Positions 39,982-49,760 are shown, counted from the stretch's first letter. The stretch: 64,000 nucleotides of DNA from Roseovarius salinarum (GCF_002834145.1 NZ_PHNT01000012.1:46851-110850); one strand, 5' to 3'. Numbers and translations are program-made. Notes: a model not told the origin generated them from the sequence alone.

Positions 39982-40000
39982 CTGCATGTTTTTTATGCAG
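39982..40000. promoter_or_regulatory. NtrC-like dyad in the glnK/PBP divergent region
   Basis: CTGCAT and ATGCAG flank GTTTTTT as a perfect inverted repeat. The TGCA-9-TGCA spacing equals that of the enteric NtrC site (TGCAC...GGTGCA). A third TGCA follows at 40009-40012 after another 9 bases. Confidence 0.45.
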
Positions 40001-40031
40001 TCCGAAAATGCACGACGGCAGGCGGCCGCTC

Positions 40032-40060
40032 TCTACATTTTCGCGCGGGGCGTCTAATAT
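40032..40060 (+). promoter_or_regulatory. putative sigma-70 promoter of the penicillin-binding protein gene
   Basis: TCTACA (40032-40037) and TAATAT (40055-40060) are spaced by 17 bases. Each box matches the consensus at 4 of 6 positions. The start codon at 40094 lies about 27 bases after the expected start point. Confidence 0.4.
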
Positions 40061-40093
40061 GCCTGAAAACAAGAGGCGCCGGGCAGGCTGACA

Positions 40094-42241
40094 ATGGGTG
40101 ATTCACGTCGCAGGAGACCGCGGCTTGTCGCGGAAAACCGCTATCGCAAACCGCAAAAGCGCAAGGCCGCGCCGCGCCGGCGCAAGGCATCCCGGCGCCG
40201 CGGCACGGGCCGGCGGCGTTCCGAAGGCCTTGTAATGGGCACGCTGCGGCGGCTCTTCGAATGGATGCTGCGCCTTGTCTGGGGATTCGGCTGGCGCATC
40301 ACCGCGATCGTCGTCGTGATGGTCGGGCTGGCCACCGCGTATGTTTACACCACCCTTCCGCCCGTCTCGGAGTTGCTGGACGGCCGCGCGCGGGGATCGG
40401 TGACGATGCTCGACGCCGAGGGCGAGGTCTTCGCATGGCGCGGCGACCAGTTCGGCGGCGTGGTGACAGCCAATACCGTGTCCCCGCACCTCAAGAACGC
40501 GGTGGTCGCGACCGAGGACAAGCGGTTCTACATGCACCCGGGGATCGACCCGATCGGCATCGCCAGCGCGATCCGCATCAACCTGTCCGAGGGCCGCGGC
40601 CCGCTTTCGGGCCACGGCGGTTCGACCATCACGCAGCAGACGGCAAAGTTGCTTTGCCTCGGCGTGGAATACGACAAGGCGGAATGGGACAGCGAGGCCG
40701 AGTACGTCGCCGACTGCCGGCGCACGTCACTTTGGCGAAAGGTCAAGGAGGCCGTCTTCGCCCTGGCGATGGAGGCCAAGTACAGCAAGGACCAGATCCT
40801 GTCGATCTACCTCAACCGCGCCTACATGGGCGGCGGCGCCTACGGCGCCGAAGCCGCGGCCCAGCGTTACTTCGGCAAGCACGCCGCAGAGGTGGATGCC
40901 GCCGAGGGCGCGATGCTGGCCGGGCTGCTGACGGCCCCCTCGACACTGGCACCGACCAACAACCTGGAACGCTCGCAGGCCCGTGCGGCGACGGTGCTGC
41001 GGCTGATGACCGAACAGGGCTACCTGACAAAGGCCCAGGCCCGCCAGGCCCGGTCGGATCCCGCCACGCTGTCGGAAGCCGCCGAAGCCCGCGCCGGCGG
41101 ATATTTCGCTGACTGGGTGATGGCCTCGGGGCCCGAGTTCTTCACACGCGACACCACCGAGGACGTCATCATCAGCACCACGCTTGATCGGCGCATCCAG
41201 TCGGCCGCCGAGGACGCCATGAAAACGGTCTTCGAGGACAAGGTGCGCGAGGGATCCAAGGCCCAGGCGGCGATCGTGGTGATGTCGGCCGACGGCGCGG
41301 TGCGTGCCATGGTAGGCGGGCGAAAGACGAAGGTCACCGGCGCCTTCAACCGCGCGACCATGGCAAAGCGGCAGACCGGATCGGCCTTCAAGCCTTTCGT
41401 CTACGCGACTGCGCTCGAGCTGGGATACACCCACAACGCAACGGTCGTGGACGAACCCTACTGCCAGGACATTCCCGGGTCGGGGCGCTGGTGCCCCGAG
41501 AACTACACCGGCAAGCACTACGGCCGCGTCACCCTGGCCGAGGCGTTGCGCAACTCGCTCAACATCCCGGCCGTCAAGGTTTCCGAGAGCGTGGGCCGCG
41601 AACTGGTCCGCAAGGTGGCCAGCGAATTCGGCATCGAAAGCGACCTCGCCGACGGCCCGGCGCTGGCGCTGGGGGCCTCGGAAAGCACGCTGCTGGAAAT
41701 GACCGGTGCCTATGCCGGCATCCTCAACGGCGGTTCTTCGGTGACGCCCTACGGGCTGGTCGACCTGCGCCTGCAGGGCGACGACGAGCCCGTGATGGGC
41801 GCCACGGGCGGCATCGGCGAACGCGTGATCCGCGAGCCGGCGGCGCGCGAACTCATCTACATGATGCACAAGGTCGTGGCGGGCGGCACCGGCAAGCGCG
41901 CGCGCCTGCCCGACCGCGAAGCCGCCGGCAAGACCGGCACGACGCAGGCGGCACGCGACGCGTGGTTCCTGGGCTTCACCGCCGATTACGTGGCCGGCGT
42001 CTGGATGGGATACGACGACAACACGCCGCTCGAAGGGGTGACCGGCGGCGGCCTGCCCGCAGAGATCTGGCGCGAGACGATGCTCGGCGTCCACGAAGGG
42101 CTGCCGCCTCGCCCGCTTCCGATGCTGCGGCCGTCGGAGCGCGACGCACCGCGCGGCAACCAGCGCCTGCGCCAGCCAGAGCGCGCGCCTGAAAACGGGG
42201 TCGAGCGGCTGTTGCGCAACCTTCTGGGCGGCGGGAACTGA
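40094..42241 (+). CDS. class A penicillin-binding protein (transglycosylase/transpeptidase)
   Basis: This 715-residue bifunctional peptidoglycan synthase has a strongly basic cytoplasmic tail (1-45) and one membrane helix (about 70-90). The GT51 glycosyltransferase domain has EDKRFYMHPG near 141 and GGSTITQQTAK near 175. The transpeptidase domain has its SxxK nucleophile motif in TGSAFKPF near 428, NSLN near 492 and KTGT near 612. All catalytic motifs are intact. It is PBP1A/1B-like; the tail with many Arg and Lys resembles PBP1B of some families. It stands alone, divergent from glnK. Confidence 0.93.
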   Translation: MGDSRRRRPRLVAENRYRKPQKRKAAPRRRKASRRRGTGRRRSEGLVMGTLRRLFEWMLRLVWGFGWRITAIVVVMVGLATAYVYTTLPPVSELLDGRARGSVTMLDAEGEVFAWRGDQFGGVVTANTVSPHLKNAVVATEDKRFYMHPGIDPIGIASAIRINLSEGRGPLSGHGGSTITQQTAKLLCLGVEYDKAEWDSEAEYVADCRRTSLWRKVKEAVFALAMEAKYSKDQILSIYLNRAYMGGGAYGAEAAAQRYFGKHAAEVDAAEGAMLAGLLTAPSTLAPTNNLERSQARAATVLRLMTEQGYLTKAQARQARSDPATLSEAAEARAGGYFADWVMASGPEFFTRDTTEDVIISTTLDRRIQSAAEDAMKTVFEDKVREGSKAQAAIVVMSADGAVRAMVGGRKTKVTGAFNRATMAKRQTGSAFKPFVYATALELGYTHNATVVDEPYCQDIPGSGRWCPENYTGKHYGRVTLAEALRNSLNIPAVKVSESVGRELVRKVASEFGIESDLADGPALALGASESTLLEMTGAYAGILNGGSSVTPYGLVDLRLQGDDEPVMGATGGIGERVIREPAARELIYMMHKVVAGGTGKRARLPDREAAGKTGTTQAARDAWFLGFTADYVAGVWMGYDDNTPLEGVTGGGLPAEIWRETMLGVHEGLPPRPLPMLRPSERDAPRGNQRLRQPERAPENGVERLLRNLLGGGN

Positions 42242-42265
42242 CCGCCGCGCGCCACGAACGGCCGG

Positions 42266-42871
42266 TCAGCCTGCCTTGCGCAGGTCGGCGATCAGCTGGT
42301 CGATGTTGCCATTGCGCGCGTCCAGCATCGAGCCGATTTCGGTGCGCTCGCTCAGGCGCATGCTGACACCTTCGATCAGCATGTCGAAGAACAGGTCCTG
42401 CCCGGACCTGTCCGAGACGAGGAAACGCACCTCGAAGGGCGCTTCGCCCTGCAGGTAGACGGTCGAGATGACCTCGTGCCAGGATTTCACCTGCTGCACC
42501 GATTTCACCTCGATGCGCCCGCCCACGAAGTCGTTGAAACGCTTGCCGTACTTGCGCGCGATATAGCCGCGGAACGCGTCGACGAATTTCCGCATCTGGC
42601 CGTTGCTGATCCGACGCGCGTCCGCGCCCAGGGTGGAGCGGGCGATGATGTTGACATCGGCGTAGCGACGGAAGATCCGCTCGAAATCCCGGATCATCCC
42701 CGAGACGGGCTTGCCAGACGCGATCACGGCGTTGATCTCGTTCACGACCTTGTCCACCAGGCGGCGCGCCTTCTGTTCGGTCAGCGCGGCCGCGCCGCGC
42801 GGCAGGACCGTCAGCGCGCCGGCAGCGGTGCCGGCAAACAGGAAATGGCGTCGTGACAACTGGTCAAACAT
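42266..42871 (-). CDS. mlaC: MlaC-type phospholipid-binding protein (ABC transporter auxiliary component)
   Basis: This 201-residue protein has a twin-arginine-type signal (SRRHFLF at 6-12, cleavage near 29) and the MlaC/Ttg2 domain (PF05494), with RKFVDAFRGYIARKYG near 105-120. It shuttles phospholipid across the periplasm between MlaA and the MlaFEDB complex. It lies 32 bases after mlaA. The inner-membrane mlaFED genes are not in this window. A Tat rather than Sec signal is notable. Confidence 0.92.
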   Translation of the reverse strand: MFDQLSRRHFLFAGTAAGALTVLPRGAAALTEQKARRLVDKVVNEINAVIASGKPVSGMIRDFERIFRRYADVNIIARSTLGADARRISNGQMRKFVDAFRGYIARKYGKRFNDFVGGRIEVKSVQQVKSWHEVISTVYLQGEAPFEVRFLVSDRSGQDLFFDMLIEGVSMRLSERTEIGSMLDARNGNIDQLIADLRKAG

Positions 42872-42903
42872 GGCAGGCCTCGTGCTGCTGGGCGCGCGGA
42901 GCG

Positions 42904-43692
42904 TCACTCCGCATATGGATCTTCTTGGGCTTCGGCGTAAGGGTCGTCGTAGGGGTCAAGATAGGCGCTGCTGTCGCCGTTGCCCAGTTCGAAGCGCCGG
43001 TTCTGCAGGTAAAGCGAGCGCAACTGCGCGTATCCGTCGGCGCTTTCGTAAAGGACAGAGTCGATCGTGTCGGCGCGGCGCCCGCGGTCGCCGAGCTTCG
43101 AAAGCACCGTGGCCCCGGTGCCGTAATACGCCTCGGGCGTGGGAATCACGTAGGACAGCGGGTCGAGGAAAAGGTCGACGAACCGCCCCGCCGCGGCGCG
43201 TTCGGTCGATGGGCCCGTGACGGGCACAACCAGATACGCCCCTTCCCGAACGCCCCAGACGTGCAGCGTCTGCCCGAAATCCGCGTCCGTGGGTTCGGCC
43301 ATGCCGAAGCCCGTGGCCGGATCGAGCAGGCCGCCGATGCCAAGTGTCGTGTTGACGGTAAAGCGGAACGTGTCCTGGAACGCGCCGCGCATGTTGGCCT
43401 GCAGCACGTTGTTGACCACCGCACCGGGAAGCGAAAGGTTGTCCGAGAAGTTGCCGACGACCTCCTGCACCTCGACGGGCACACCCTCGGCGTATCCAAT
43501 GGCCACGGGCCGGATGAACGTCCGGTCCAGCGCGCGATTGTAGTCGTAGACGAACCGGTTGTCCTGTTCGTAGGGATCGAACGGCTCGCCGGCCGGATGG
43601 TTCGGCGGACGCGCCGTGCAGGCCGCGATCAGGCATACCCCGGCAAGCGCGATTGCAGGCTTGACAATGCGGGCGGCAGCAAATCCTCGCAA
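42904..43692 (-). CDS. mlaA: MlaA (VacJ) outer-membrane lipoprotein
   Basis: This 262-residue lipoprotein has the lipobox IAAC with Cys at about residue 25 and the MlaA domain (PF04333) with FDPYEQDNRFVYDYNRALD near 38-56 and a long conserved helix-rich body. It removes misplaced phospholipid from the outer leaflet. No ATG gives the signal peptide; a TTG at 43692 does, with AAGGGGA 8 bases before it. The C-terminus has a repeated Asp-Pro-Tyr (DPYDDPYAEAQEDPYAE). Confidence 0.9.
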   Translation of the reverse strand: MRGFAAARIVKPAIALAGVCLIAACTARPPNHPAGEPFDPYEQDNRFVYDYNRALDRTFIRPVAIGYAEGVPVEVQEVVGNFSDNLSLPGAVVNNVLQANMRGAFQDTFRFTVNTTLGIGGLLDPATGFGMAEPTDADFGQTLHVWGVREGAYLVVPVTGPSTERAAAGRFVDLFLDPLSYVIPTPEAYYGTGATVLSKLGDRGRRADTIDSVLYESADGYAQLRSLYLQNRRFELGNGDSSAYLDPYDDPYAEAQEDPYAE

Positions 43693-43702
43693 AAAATTCC
43701 CC

Positions 43703-43731
43703 TTGGCGCTGTTAGCAACCCGTTATCTAAT
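43703..43731 (+). promoter_or_regulatory. putative sigma-70 promoter of the type I secretion operon
   Basis: TTGGCG (43703-43708) and TCTAAT (43726-43731) are separated by 17 bases; the -10 box matches the consensus at 5 of 6 positions. The expected start is about 130 bases before the ABC gene, within the divergent gap shared with mlaA. Confidence 0.4.
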
Positions 43732-43870
43732 ATGCCACACGGTGGCGGAAACAGGTTTTCCGGCACAGGTGCCGGGCTGTGGCGAAATGGTGACGGACCG
43801 TCTCGCGCGAAATGTATCGCCAAGGATCATCGGTGCAACAGGAAATCGGCGGCGGGGCAGAAAGACGCGC

Positions 43871-45598
43871 ATGACTTCGAGCAACGCCGACCGGGGGCAC
43901 ACCGAACTGCGCGCCGCGTTGCGCGCCAGCCGCGGGCTGTTCTGGTTCGTCGGCATATTCAGCTTCTTCGTCAACCTGCTGATGCTGACCGGCCCGCTCT
44001 ACATGCTCCAGATCTATGACCGGGTACTTGGCAGCCGTTCGCACGAAACGCTGATCGCGCTCTCGGTGCTGGTGGTGTTCCTTTTCGGCATGATGGGGCT
44101 TCTGGACTATGCCCGTGGCCGCATCATGGCCCGTGCCGGTGCCCGGTTCCAGGCCCGGATGGACCGGCGGGTGTTCGATGCGGTGATTCGCCGGGCGGCC
44201 CGCGGTGGCGGCAATGAAACGGTCAGCGGTTTGCGCGATCTCGAATCGATCCAGCGGCTGATGTCCTCACCCGCACTCATGGCAGTCTTCGATATCCCGT
44301 GGACGCCATTCTTTCTTGCCGGCATCTGGATCTTTCACCCCTGGCTTGGCACGCTGGCGATCATCGGCGGCGGCCTTCTCGTCGTCGTGACGGGGATCAA
44401 CCAGGCAATCTCGCGAAGGCCGGCCGCCGAGGCGGGCCAGGCTGCCGTCCAGGCCGAAGCCATGGCCGATTCCTTCCGGTCCGAAGCCGAGATGGTGCGG
44501 GCGACGGGCATGTCCGATACGGCCTTCGCCCGCTGGCAAGAGGCGCGCGACCGATCGCTGCGGGCACAGATCGGCGCGGCCGACCTGATGGGCGGCTTCA
44601 CCTCGTTTTCCAAGTCGTTCCGGCTGCTGTTGCAGTCGGCCATGCTGGGCGTGGGGGCCTTCCTCGTTCTGCGCGGCGAGTTGACGCCGGGCGCGATGAT
44701 CGCCGGCTCGATCCTGCTGGGCCGGGCGCTGGCGCCGGTGGAGCAGGCGATCGGACAGTGGTCTTCGGTGCAGCGCGCGCTGCGTGGCTGGCGCAACCTC
44801 GCGGAGTTGCTGGGCGGCACGCCGCAACCGGCCCCGCGCACCGACCTGCCGCGCCCGTCGGCCCGACTGGACATCGAACGGATCACGGTGTTCCCGCCCG
44901 GGGAAAACCGCGCGGTCCTCAGGTCGGTCAGCTTCTCGGCAGGGCCCGGGCAGGCCATCGGCGTCATCGGCCCCGCGGGGGCGGGAAAGACAACACTTGC
45001 ACGGGCCCTGACCGGCCTGTGGCCCCCCGCGGCGGGCAGCATCCGGCTGGACGGGGCCGCGCTCGACCAGTATCCGCCCGAGGCCCTGGGCCGCTACATC
45101 GGGTACCTGCCGCAAAGCGTCAGCCTGTTCGACGGGACCGTGGCCGAGAACATCGCCGGCATGGCCGAACCCGACGACGCCGCCGTCGTTGCCGCGGCCA
45201 AGCTCGCCGGCGCACACGAGATGATCCTGCGCCTGCCCGACGGTTACGAAACGCGTGTCAGCGCAACCGGCGGGCGGCTGTCGGGCGGGCAACTGCAACG
45301 CGTCGGCCTGGCACGCGCGGTCTACGGCGACCCGGTCGTCGTGGTGCTGGACGAGCCGAACTCGAACCTCGACAACGCGGGAAGCGAGGCCGTGAACCAT
45401 GCGATCGCCGAGCTGAAGGCGCAGGACCGGATCGTGCTGGTGATGGCGCACCGGCCCGCGGCGATCCGGGAATGCGATTATCTTCTGGCACTGGACGAGG
45501 GCCGGCGCAGGGCCTTCGGACCCACCCGGACGGTGTTGCGCGACGTGGTGCAAAACCATGCGCAGATCGCCACCACCGGCCATGCGGGGGCCCAATGA
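43871..45598 (+). CDS. type I secretion system permease/ATPase (PrtD-like)
   Basis: This 575-residue ABC exporter has a membrane domain (about 20-310) and a nucleotide-binding domain (about 330-560). Walker A GPAGAGKTT is near 368, the signature RLSGGQLQR near 470 and Walker B VVVLDEPNSNLD near 490. The N-terminal C39 peptidase-like domain of HlyB is absent, as in the PrtD/AprD group. It is coupled to the membrane-fusion gene by ATGA. No RTX substrate gene or TolC gene is nearby. Confidence 0.92.
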   Translation: MTSSNADRGHTELRAALRASRGLFWFVGIFSFFVNLLMLTGPLYMLQIYDRVLGSRSHETLIALSVLVVFLFGMMGLLDYARGRIMARAGARFQARMDRRVFDAVIRRAARGGGNETVSGLRDLESIQRLMSSPALMAVFDIPWTPFFLAGIWIFHPWLGTLAIIGGGLLVVVTGINQAISRRPAAEAGQAAVQAEAMADSFRSEAEMVRATGMSDTAFARWQEARDRSLRAQIGAADLMGGFTSFSKSFRLLLQSAMLGVGAFLVLRGELTPGAMIAGSILLGRALAPVEQAIGQWSSVQRALRGWRNLAELLGGTPQPAPRTDLPRPSARLDIERITVFPPGENRAVLRSVSFSAGPGQAIGVIGPAGAGKTTLARALTGLWPPAAGSIRLDGAALDQYPPEALGRYIGYLPQSVSLFDGTVAENIAGMAEPDDAAVVAAAKLAGAHEMILRLPDGYETRVSATGGRLSGGQLQRVGLARAVYGDPVVVVLDEPNSNLDNAGSEAVNHAIAELKAQDRIVLVMAHRPAAIRECDYLLALDEGRRRAFGPTRTVLRDVVQNHAQIATTGHAGAQ

Positions 45599-46899
45599 CC
45601 TCATCCGGCACGCCCTTTTCCCCGCGCCGCCCGATCCTTCTCGGGGTGATCGGGCTCGTCCTTCTCGTGGGCGGGTTCGGCACCTGGGCCGTGGCCACGA
45701 CCATCGCCGGCGCCGTCATCGCGCCGGGGCGCATAGAGGTGGACCGCAACCGACAGGTCATCCAGCATCCCGACGGCGGCATCGTCGAGGAGATCCTCGT
45801 GGCCGAGGGCGACACGGTGGCGGCCGGGGACGTGCTGATACGGCTCGACGATTCCGAGGCCGCGTCGCAGCTTGCCATCGTCGAGAACCAGCTTTTCGAA
45901 CTCATCGCGCGACGCGGCCGGCTGGAGGCCGAGCGCGACGGCAAGGACATGATCACCTTCGATCCCCTTCTGGAAAAGGCCGCCCGCGACACCCCGGCGG
46001 TGCGGGAGCTGATGGCCGGTCAGCGCCGCCTGATGCGGGCCCGCGCCGATTCCGTCGCGCAGGAGGTGGACCAGCTGCGCAAACGGCGCAGCCAGATCGC
46101 CAACCAGATCGACGGGATCGAGGCACAGCGCACGGCGCTGCAACGCCAGCTCGAGCTGATCGCCGAGGAACTCGCCGACCAGCAATCCCTTCTCGACCGG
46201 GGGCTGGCCCAGGCCGCCAGGGTGCTGGCCCTGCAGCGCGAGGAAGCGGGGCTGCGCGGCCGGATCGGCGAACTCAAGGCGCAGAAGGCGCAGGCACGCG
46301 GCCGGATGACCGAGATCGACATCGAGATCGTCAAATTGCGCAGCACCCGCCGCGAGGAGGCGATCGCGCGGCTGCGCGACCTGCAATCTCGCGAACGCGA
46401 TCTGCGCGAGGAGCGCCGCGCCCTCAAGCAGCGTATCGCGCGGCTCGACATCACGGCGCCCGTCTCGGGCATCGTCCACGGTCTGAAGGTGTTCGCGCCA
46501 CGCGCGGTCATCCGCGCGGCAGAGCCGCTTCTGTCGATCGTGCCGCAGGACCGCCCGCTGGTGATCAACGCTCGGGTCGATCCCGTTGACATCGACCAGA
46601 TCCACCCGGGGCAGCCCGTCACCCTGCGGTTTTCCGCCCTTGATCAGCGCCGGGCACCCGAACTGACCGGGCATATCGTGCGGGTCTCGCCCGACGCCTT
46701 CCGGGACGACCGCACCGGGCAATCCTACTACAGCGCAAGGATCACGCTCGGCCCGGACGCGCGCGCACGGCTGCCCGAGGGAACCGCGCTGGTGCCCGGC
46801 ATGCCGGTGGAGACCTACATCCGCACGGTCGACCGCACGCCGCTGGCCTATCTCGTGCGCCCGCTGACCGATTATTTCACCCGCGCCTTCCGGGGATGA
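45595..46899 (+). CDS. HlyD-family type I secretion membrane-fusion protein (PrtE-like)
   Basis: This 434-residue protein has one membrane helix (about 14-36), a lipoyl-like half near 45-95 (IQHPDGGIVEEILVAEGDTV), long coiled coils (about 140-295) and a beta-barrel C-terminal domain with the family motif ending in RTPLAYLVRPLTDYF. It links the inner-membrane ABC protein to an outer-membrane TolC-type channel. It overlaps the ABC gene by 4 bases. The secreted substrate must be encoded elsewhere. Confidence 0.93.
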   Translation: MTSSGTPFSPRRPILLGVIGLVLLVGGFGTWAVATTIAGAVIAPGRIEVDRNRQVIQHPDGGIVEEILVAEGDTVAAGDVLIRLDDSEAASQLAIVENQLFELIARRGRLEAERDGKDMITFDPLLEKAARDTPAVRELMAGQRRLMRARADSVAQEVDQLRKRRSQIANQIDGIEAQRTALQRQLELIAEELADQQSLLDRGLAQAARVLALQREEAGLRGRIGELKAQKAQARGRMTEIDIEIVKLRSTRREEAIARLRDLQSRERDLREERRALKQRIARLDITAPVSGIVHGLKVFAPRAVIRAAEPLLSIVPQDRPLVINARVDPVDIDQIHPGQPVTLRFSALDQRRAPELTGHIVRVSPDAFRDDRTGQSYYSARITLGPDARARLPEGTALVPGMPVETYIRTVDRTPLAYLVRPLTDYFTRAFRG

Positions 46900-46999
46900 C
46901 GCGCGCGCCGGTGCCCCGGTCGCGATTGCGGTTTCCCTTGCCGCGCCCAATCGCTAGCGTGCGCGGCGAAAAGAGGACTCTTCCGGCAAGGAGACGGTA

Positions 47000-47461
47000 A
47001 TGGGCAACTTCGAGAAACGGCTGAATGAATTGGGCGTGACGCTGCCCGAGGCCCCTGCGCCCGCAGCCAACTACGTGCCTTACGTGCGCACGGGCAACCT
47101 TCTGCACGTGGCCGGCCAGATCGCCAAGGACGAGACCGGGCTGATCATGGGCAAGCTGGGCGCCGACCTGGACACCGGGGCCGGCGCCAAGGCCGCAAGG
47201 GCCTGTGCCATCGCGCTCCTGGCGCAGGTCAAGGCGGCCTGCGACGGCGATCTCGATCGGCTGGTCCGGGTGGTCAAGCTGACCGGTTTCGTCAACTCCA
47301 CGCCGGATTTCACCGAGCAGCCGCAGGTGATCAACGGCGCCTCGGATTTCATCGGCGAGGCCCTCGGCGAGGCCGGCCTGCACGCGCGCTCGGCCGTTTC
47401 CGCCGCATCGTTGCCCTTCGGCGTGGCCGTCGAGATCGACGGTGTCTTCGAAATCCGATGA
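47000..47461 (+). CDS. RidA/YjgF-family protein
   Basis: This 153-residue protein of the Rid family (PF14588/PF01042) has YVRTGNLLHVAGQIAKDE near 28-45 and, near the C-terminus, ARSAVSAASLPFGVAVEIDG with the conserved Arg retained. Rid proteins deaminate reactive enamine/imine intermediates from amino-acid metabolism. The start has an AAGGAG site. The stop overlaps the glycerophosphodiesterase start by 4 bases, opening a four-gene chain of overlaps or short gaps. Confidence 0.92.
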   Translation: MGNFEKRLNELGVTLPEAPAPAANYVPYVRTGNLLHVAGQIAKDETGLIMGKLGADLDTGAGAKAARACAIALLAQVKAACDGDLDRLVRVVKLTGFVNSTPDFTEQPQVINGASDFIGEALGEAGLHARSAVSAASLPFGVAVEIDGVFEIR

Positions 47462-48225
47462 ACCCCTTTCCGCGGGCGCTGCGCCAACTGCCGATCGCGC
47501 ATCGCGCCCTGCACGACACCGCGGCCGGGCGACCGGAAAACAGCCGCGCGGCGATCCGCGCCGCGATCGAGGCCGGCTACGCGATCGAGATCGACCTGCA
47601 GCTGTCGCGCGACGGGCGCGCGATGGTGTTTCACGACTACGACCTGCGCCGGCTGACCGGCGAAACCGGCCCGGTCCGCCGGCGCACTGCCAACGACCTC
47701 GGCCGGATCGCCCTGGCCGGAACCGAGGAGGGCATCCCGACGCTGGCCGAGGTGCTCGCGCTGGTGGACAGCGCGGTGCCGCTGCTGATCGAGCTGAAGG
47801 ACCAGGCCGGCGGCCTGGGGCCTGACGTCGGCCCGCTGGAAGAGGCCGCGGCGCGCGACCTTGCCGGCTACGACGGGGTGGCGGCGCTGATGTCGTTCAA
47901 CCCGCACTCGGTGGCCCGGCTGGCGCAATGCGCGCCCGACGTGCCGCGCGGGCTGACGACCTGTGCCTTCAAGGCCGAGAACTGGCCGCTTCTGCGCCGA
48001 GCCACGCGCCGGCGTCTGCGCGAGATACCCGATTACAACGCCACCGGCGCGTGCTTCATCAGCCACGACGCCAATGACCTCGCCCGGCCCCGAGTCGCCG
48101 CGTTGAAACAGGCCGGCGCGGCGGTGTTGTGCTGGACCGTGCGGTCGCCGAAGGCCGAGGCCCGTGCCCGAAAGCTGGCCGACAACGTGACCTTCGAAGG
48201 CTATCTGCCGGACCTGCCGGCTTGA
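47458..48225 (+). CDS. glycerophosphodiester phosphodiesterase
   Basis: This 255-residue cytoplasmic GDPD (PF03009) has the catalytic pair in IAHRALHD near 14 and RPENSRAAIRAAIEAG, the metal residues in EIDLQLSRDG near 45 and VFHDYDL near 57. It would release glycerol-3-phosphate from glycerophosphodiesters. No signal peptide is present, so the substrate is intracellular. It overlaps the Rid gene and precedes the FemAB-like gene by 54 bases. Confidence 0.9.
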   Translation: MNPFPRALRQLPIAHRALHDTAAGRPENSRAAIRAAIEAGYAIEIDLQLSRDGRAMVFHDYDLRRLTGETGPVRRRTANDLGRIALAGTEEGIPTLAEVLALVDSAVPLLIELKDQAGGLGPDVGPLEEAAARDLAGYDGVAALMSFNPHSVARLAQCAPDVPRGLTTCAFKAENWPLLRRATRRRLREIPDYNATGACFISHDANDLARPRVAALKQAGAAVLCWTVRSPKAEARARKLADNVTFEGYLPDLPA

Positions 48226-48279
48226 TCGCCGCGCGCGGAGGCACAGATTGAGTCCCGGTTGGCAGGAAGACGCGCGCGC

Positions 48280-49467
48280 ATGGACGGAACGCAGATCACG
48301 GTGACATTGCACGACAGCCTGGCCGGCGTTCCTGCCGCCCAGTGGGATGCCTGTGCCTGCCCGGAAGCGGAGGACGGCCGTCGGCCGGACGACCCTTTCA
48401 CGACCCACCGGTTCCTCAGCGCGCTGGAGGACAGCGGCTCGGTCGGGCCGGGCACGGGCTGGCAACCGCAATACATGACCGCCGAAGCGGGCGGCGAGAT
48501 CATCGCCTGCGCCCCGCTTTACGCAAAGTCGCACAGCCAGGGCGAGTACATCTTCGATCACGCCTGGGCGCATGCCTACGAACGCGCCGGCAGGCGGTAT
48601 TACCCGAAACTGCAGGTGGCGGTGCCCTTCACGCCGGTGACCGGCCGGCGCTTCCTGACCCGGCCGGGATTCGAGGAGGCGGGCCGCGCCGCGCTGGTCG
48701 AGGGCCTGCAACGGATCGGCGAGGGCAACGGCCTGTCGTCGGTGCATGTGACCTTCTGCACCGAGGCCGAGGCGCAGGCAGGCGAGGGGCTTGGCCTGCT
48801 GCGCCGCGTCACCCAGCAGTATCACTGGATCGACGCGGGCTATGGCGATTTCGACGGGTTCCTTGCCGCCCTGTCCTCGCGCAAGCGCAAGACGATACGC
48901 AAGGAACGCGCGCGCGCCAACGCCTTCGGCGGCACCGTCCACGTGCTGACGGGCGCGGCGATCGAGCCACGCCACTGGGCGGCGATGTGGGATTTCTACC
49001 AGGACACGGGCGCGCGCAAATGGGGCATGCCATACCTCACGCGCGCCTTCTTCGACATCGCGCACGAGCGGCTGCGCGACGACACGTTGCTGGTGATGGC
49101 CGAGCGCGAGGGGCGCATCGTGGCCGGCGCAATGAACCTGATCGGCGGCTCGGCACTGTACGGCCGCTACTGGGGGTGCATCGAGGATCATCCCTGCCTG
49201 CATTTCGAACTGTGCTATTATCGCGCGATGGACTACGCGCTTGCCCACGGGCTGACCCGGGTCGAGGCCGGGGCACAGGGCGAGCACAAGCTGGCACGCG
49301 GCTACATGCCGGTTCGCACGCATTCGCTGCACTGGATGCGCGACGCGGGTTTCGCCAGGGCCGTTGCGGATTATCTGGAGGCAGAGAGCGCCGCAGTGGG
49401 CGAGGACATCGAGGTGCTCACCAGCTTCGGACCGTTCAGGAAAGCAAACGTGGAGGACCACCAGTGA
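48280..49467 (+). CDS. FemAB-like / GNAT-fold N-acyltransferase family protein (PF04339)
   Basis: This 395-residue protein has the PF04339 signature segments: [15 protein letters not shown] near 200, [12 protein letters not shown] near 245, and a C-terminal [14 protein letters not shown] near 330. Such proteins combine two GNAT-like folds; members are annotated as peptidogalycan-type but their acceptor is not established. I chose the ATG at 48280 over an in-frame TTG 21 bases upstream. It overlaps the pterin dehydratase start (GTGA). Confidence 0.88.
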   Translation: MDGTQITVTLHDSLAGVPAAQWDACACPEAEDGRRPDDPFTTHRFLSALEDSGSVGPGTGWQPQYMTAEAGGEIIACAPLYAKSHSQGEYIFDHAWAHAYERAGRRYYPKLQVAVPFTPVTGRRFLTRPGFEEAGRAALVEGLQRIGEGNGLSSVHVTFCTEAEAQAGEGLGLLRRVTQQYHWIDAGYGDFDGFLAALSSRKRKTIRKERARANAFGGTVHVLTGAAIEPRHWAAMWDFYQDTGARKWGMPYLTRAFFDIAHERLRDDTLLVMAEREGRIVAGAMNLIGGSALYGRYWGCIEDHPCLHFELCYYRAMDYALAHGLTRVEAGAQGEHKLARGYMPVRTHSLHWMRDAGFARAVADYLEAESAAVGEDIEVLTSFGPFRKANVEDHQ

Positions 49468-49760
49468 CCGAGAAACTCAGCGACACCGCCCGCAAGACCA
49501 CGCTGGACCCGCTTCTGGCCGAGGGCTGGCAGATGGCCGAGGACAAGGACGCCATCACCAAGACCTTCAAGTTCGACAATTTCACCGAAGCCTTCGGCTG
49601 GATGACGCGCGCCGCGATCTGGGCGGAGAAATGGAACCACCATCCCGAGTGGTTCAATGTCTACAACACCGTCAATGTCACCTTGACCACGCATGACGTG
49701 GGCGGGCTGAGCTCGCTCGACGTCAAGCTGGCACGAAAGATGGACACTCTGGCAGGCTGA
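49464..49760 (+). CDS. 4a-hydroxytetrahydrobiopterin dehydratase
   Basis: This 98-residue pterin-4a-carbinolamine dehydratase (PF01329) has the active-site motif [24 protein letters not shown] split around residues 55-78, with the catalytic His pair present. It recycles the pterin cofactor of aromatic hydroxylases such as PhhA; no phhA is nearby. The start is a GTG at 49464 overlapping the previous stop. A repeat element with two hairpins follows within 12 bases. Confidence 0.93.
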   Translation: MTEKLSDTARKTTLDPLLAEGWQMAEDKDAITKTFKFDNFTEAFGWMTRAAIWAEKWNHHPEWFNVYNTVNVTLTTHDVGGLSSLDVKLARKMDTLAG

